A DNA stretch of 15,349 bases, from assembly GCA_007127655.1 (NCBI GenBank), contig SKYX01000140.1, positions 1 to 15,349 of the forward strand, given 5' to 3'. The notes beneath the pieces are model-generated. The model did not search any database and was not told where the DNA came from. It saw only the letters and a list, made by a program, of their open reading frames with translations. This DNA is from Desulfonatronum sp. (lineage in GTDB: Bacteria; Desulfobacterota; Desulfovibrionia; Desulfovibrionales; Desulfonatronaceae). Below are positions 15,170 to 15,349 of this stretch, piece after piece. The translations under genes and the position numbers were made by a program. Position 1 is the stretch's first letter. Every line of letters starts with the position of its first letter.

Positions 15170-15333
15170 CGGTATTGGTGTAGGGGCGCACCGCGGTGCG
15201 CCCGACGGAGTTGCACCAAATGCACCATCTACCAACAACCCTACGGCCCCAACCGTGAACCGCTGAACCGCTGAACCGTTGAACCGTGAACCGTGAACCC
15301 CTTCTGCTGAACCGCTGAACCGTGAACCGAACC
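15167..15333 (+). repeat. Composite repeat copy C overlapping the toxin stop codon
   Basis: It starts with the 42-bp block (15167-15208) identical to 13180-13221, including the 20-bp palindrome at 15184-15203. The leader (from about 15204) and a TGAACC array then run to about 15333. A 35-bp stretch at 15279-15313 is the exact reverse complement of 13118-13152 in copy D. The gene-free end of the window (15170-15349) is almost entirely this repeat. Confidence 0.88.
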
Positions 15334-15349
15334 ATGTCTCCATGAAAAC

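Noticed and set aside
15184..15203. 20-bp palindrome after the toxin gene as an intrinsic terminator
   Set aside because: It is self-complementary with no loop and no following T-run, and the identical sequence lies inside a coding region in copy D.
15153..15343. Reverse-strand frames over the repeats (for example QRFSGSAVQRF peptides)
   Set aside because: They are translations of the repeat arrays and the palindrome block with no independent support; the same peptides arise at every copy.

Overview
The window looks like a stretch of a GC-rich (roughly 55-60% GC by eye) Gram-negative signalling-rich genome. A sulfate-reducer-like deltaproteobacterium (Desulfobacterota, Desulfovibrionales-type) is my best guess. 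The basis is the many PAS histidine kinases, a HesB/IscA-like protein with a Cys-rich tail, and arrays of GAACCG(C/T)T-type repeats. This assignment is inference; no rRNA or other taxonomic marker is present.

Layout. 1-2427 (+) is the 3' part of a membrane histidine kinase with an ABC-substrate-binding-like sensor, one transmembrane helix and two PAS domains. 2560-3054 and 3193-3540 (both -) are an unrecognised 164-aa protein and a HesB/IscA-like protein, probably co-transcribed. 3541-4044 carries no gene; it holds an inverted-repeat (MITE-like) segment, a degenerate palindromic extragenic repeat and the first copy (A) of a composite repeat ending just before the next gene. 4045-13570 (+) is an apparent three-gene signalling operon: a CheB-CheR-PAS fusion without a kinase domain, a soluble PAS histidine kinase, and a large hybrid kinase (PAS-PocR-PAS-PAS-PAS-HisKA-HATPase-REC). 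13651-15169 (+) is a type IV toxin-antitoxin pair (AbiEi/AbiEii-like) with an 11-nt overlap. 15167-15349 is another repeat copy (C).

The most unusual feature is the composite repeat itself. Four copies occur in the same orientation (A about 3911-4024, D about 13097-13366, B about 13501-13596, C about 15167-15333). Each has a conserved leader of about 50 bp followed by 7/8-bp TGAACCG units, and two copies carry a 20-bp perfect palindrome in front of the leader. Copy D lies inside the coding sequence of the hybrid kinase, in frame, splitting its receiver domain between the phospho-acceptor Asp and the Thr/Lys half. Copy B supplies the C-terminal residues and stop codon of the same protein. Copy C supplies the stop codon of the AbiEii-like toxin. 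The repeats are therefore shaping protein ends and a protein interior.

How the genes may work together (inference): the CheB-CheR fusion and the two soluble kinases share operon position and closely related PAS domains, suggesting one multi-input phosphorelay in which methylation/demethylation-type enzymes are coupled to PAS and PocR sensing. No CheA, CheW, MCP or DNA-binding response regulator is visible in the window.
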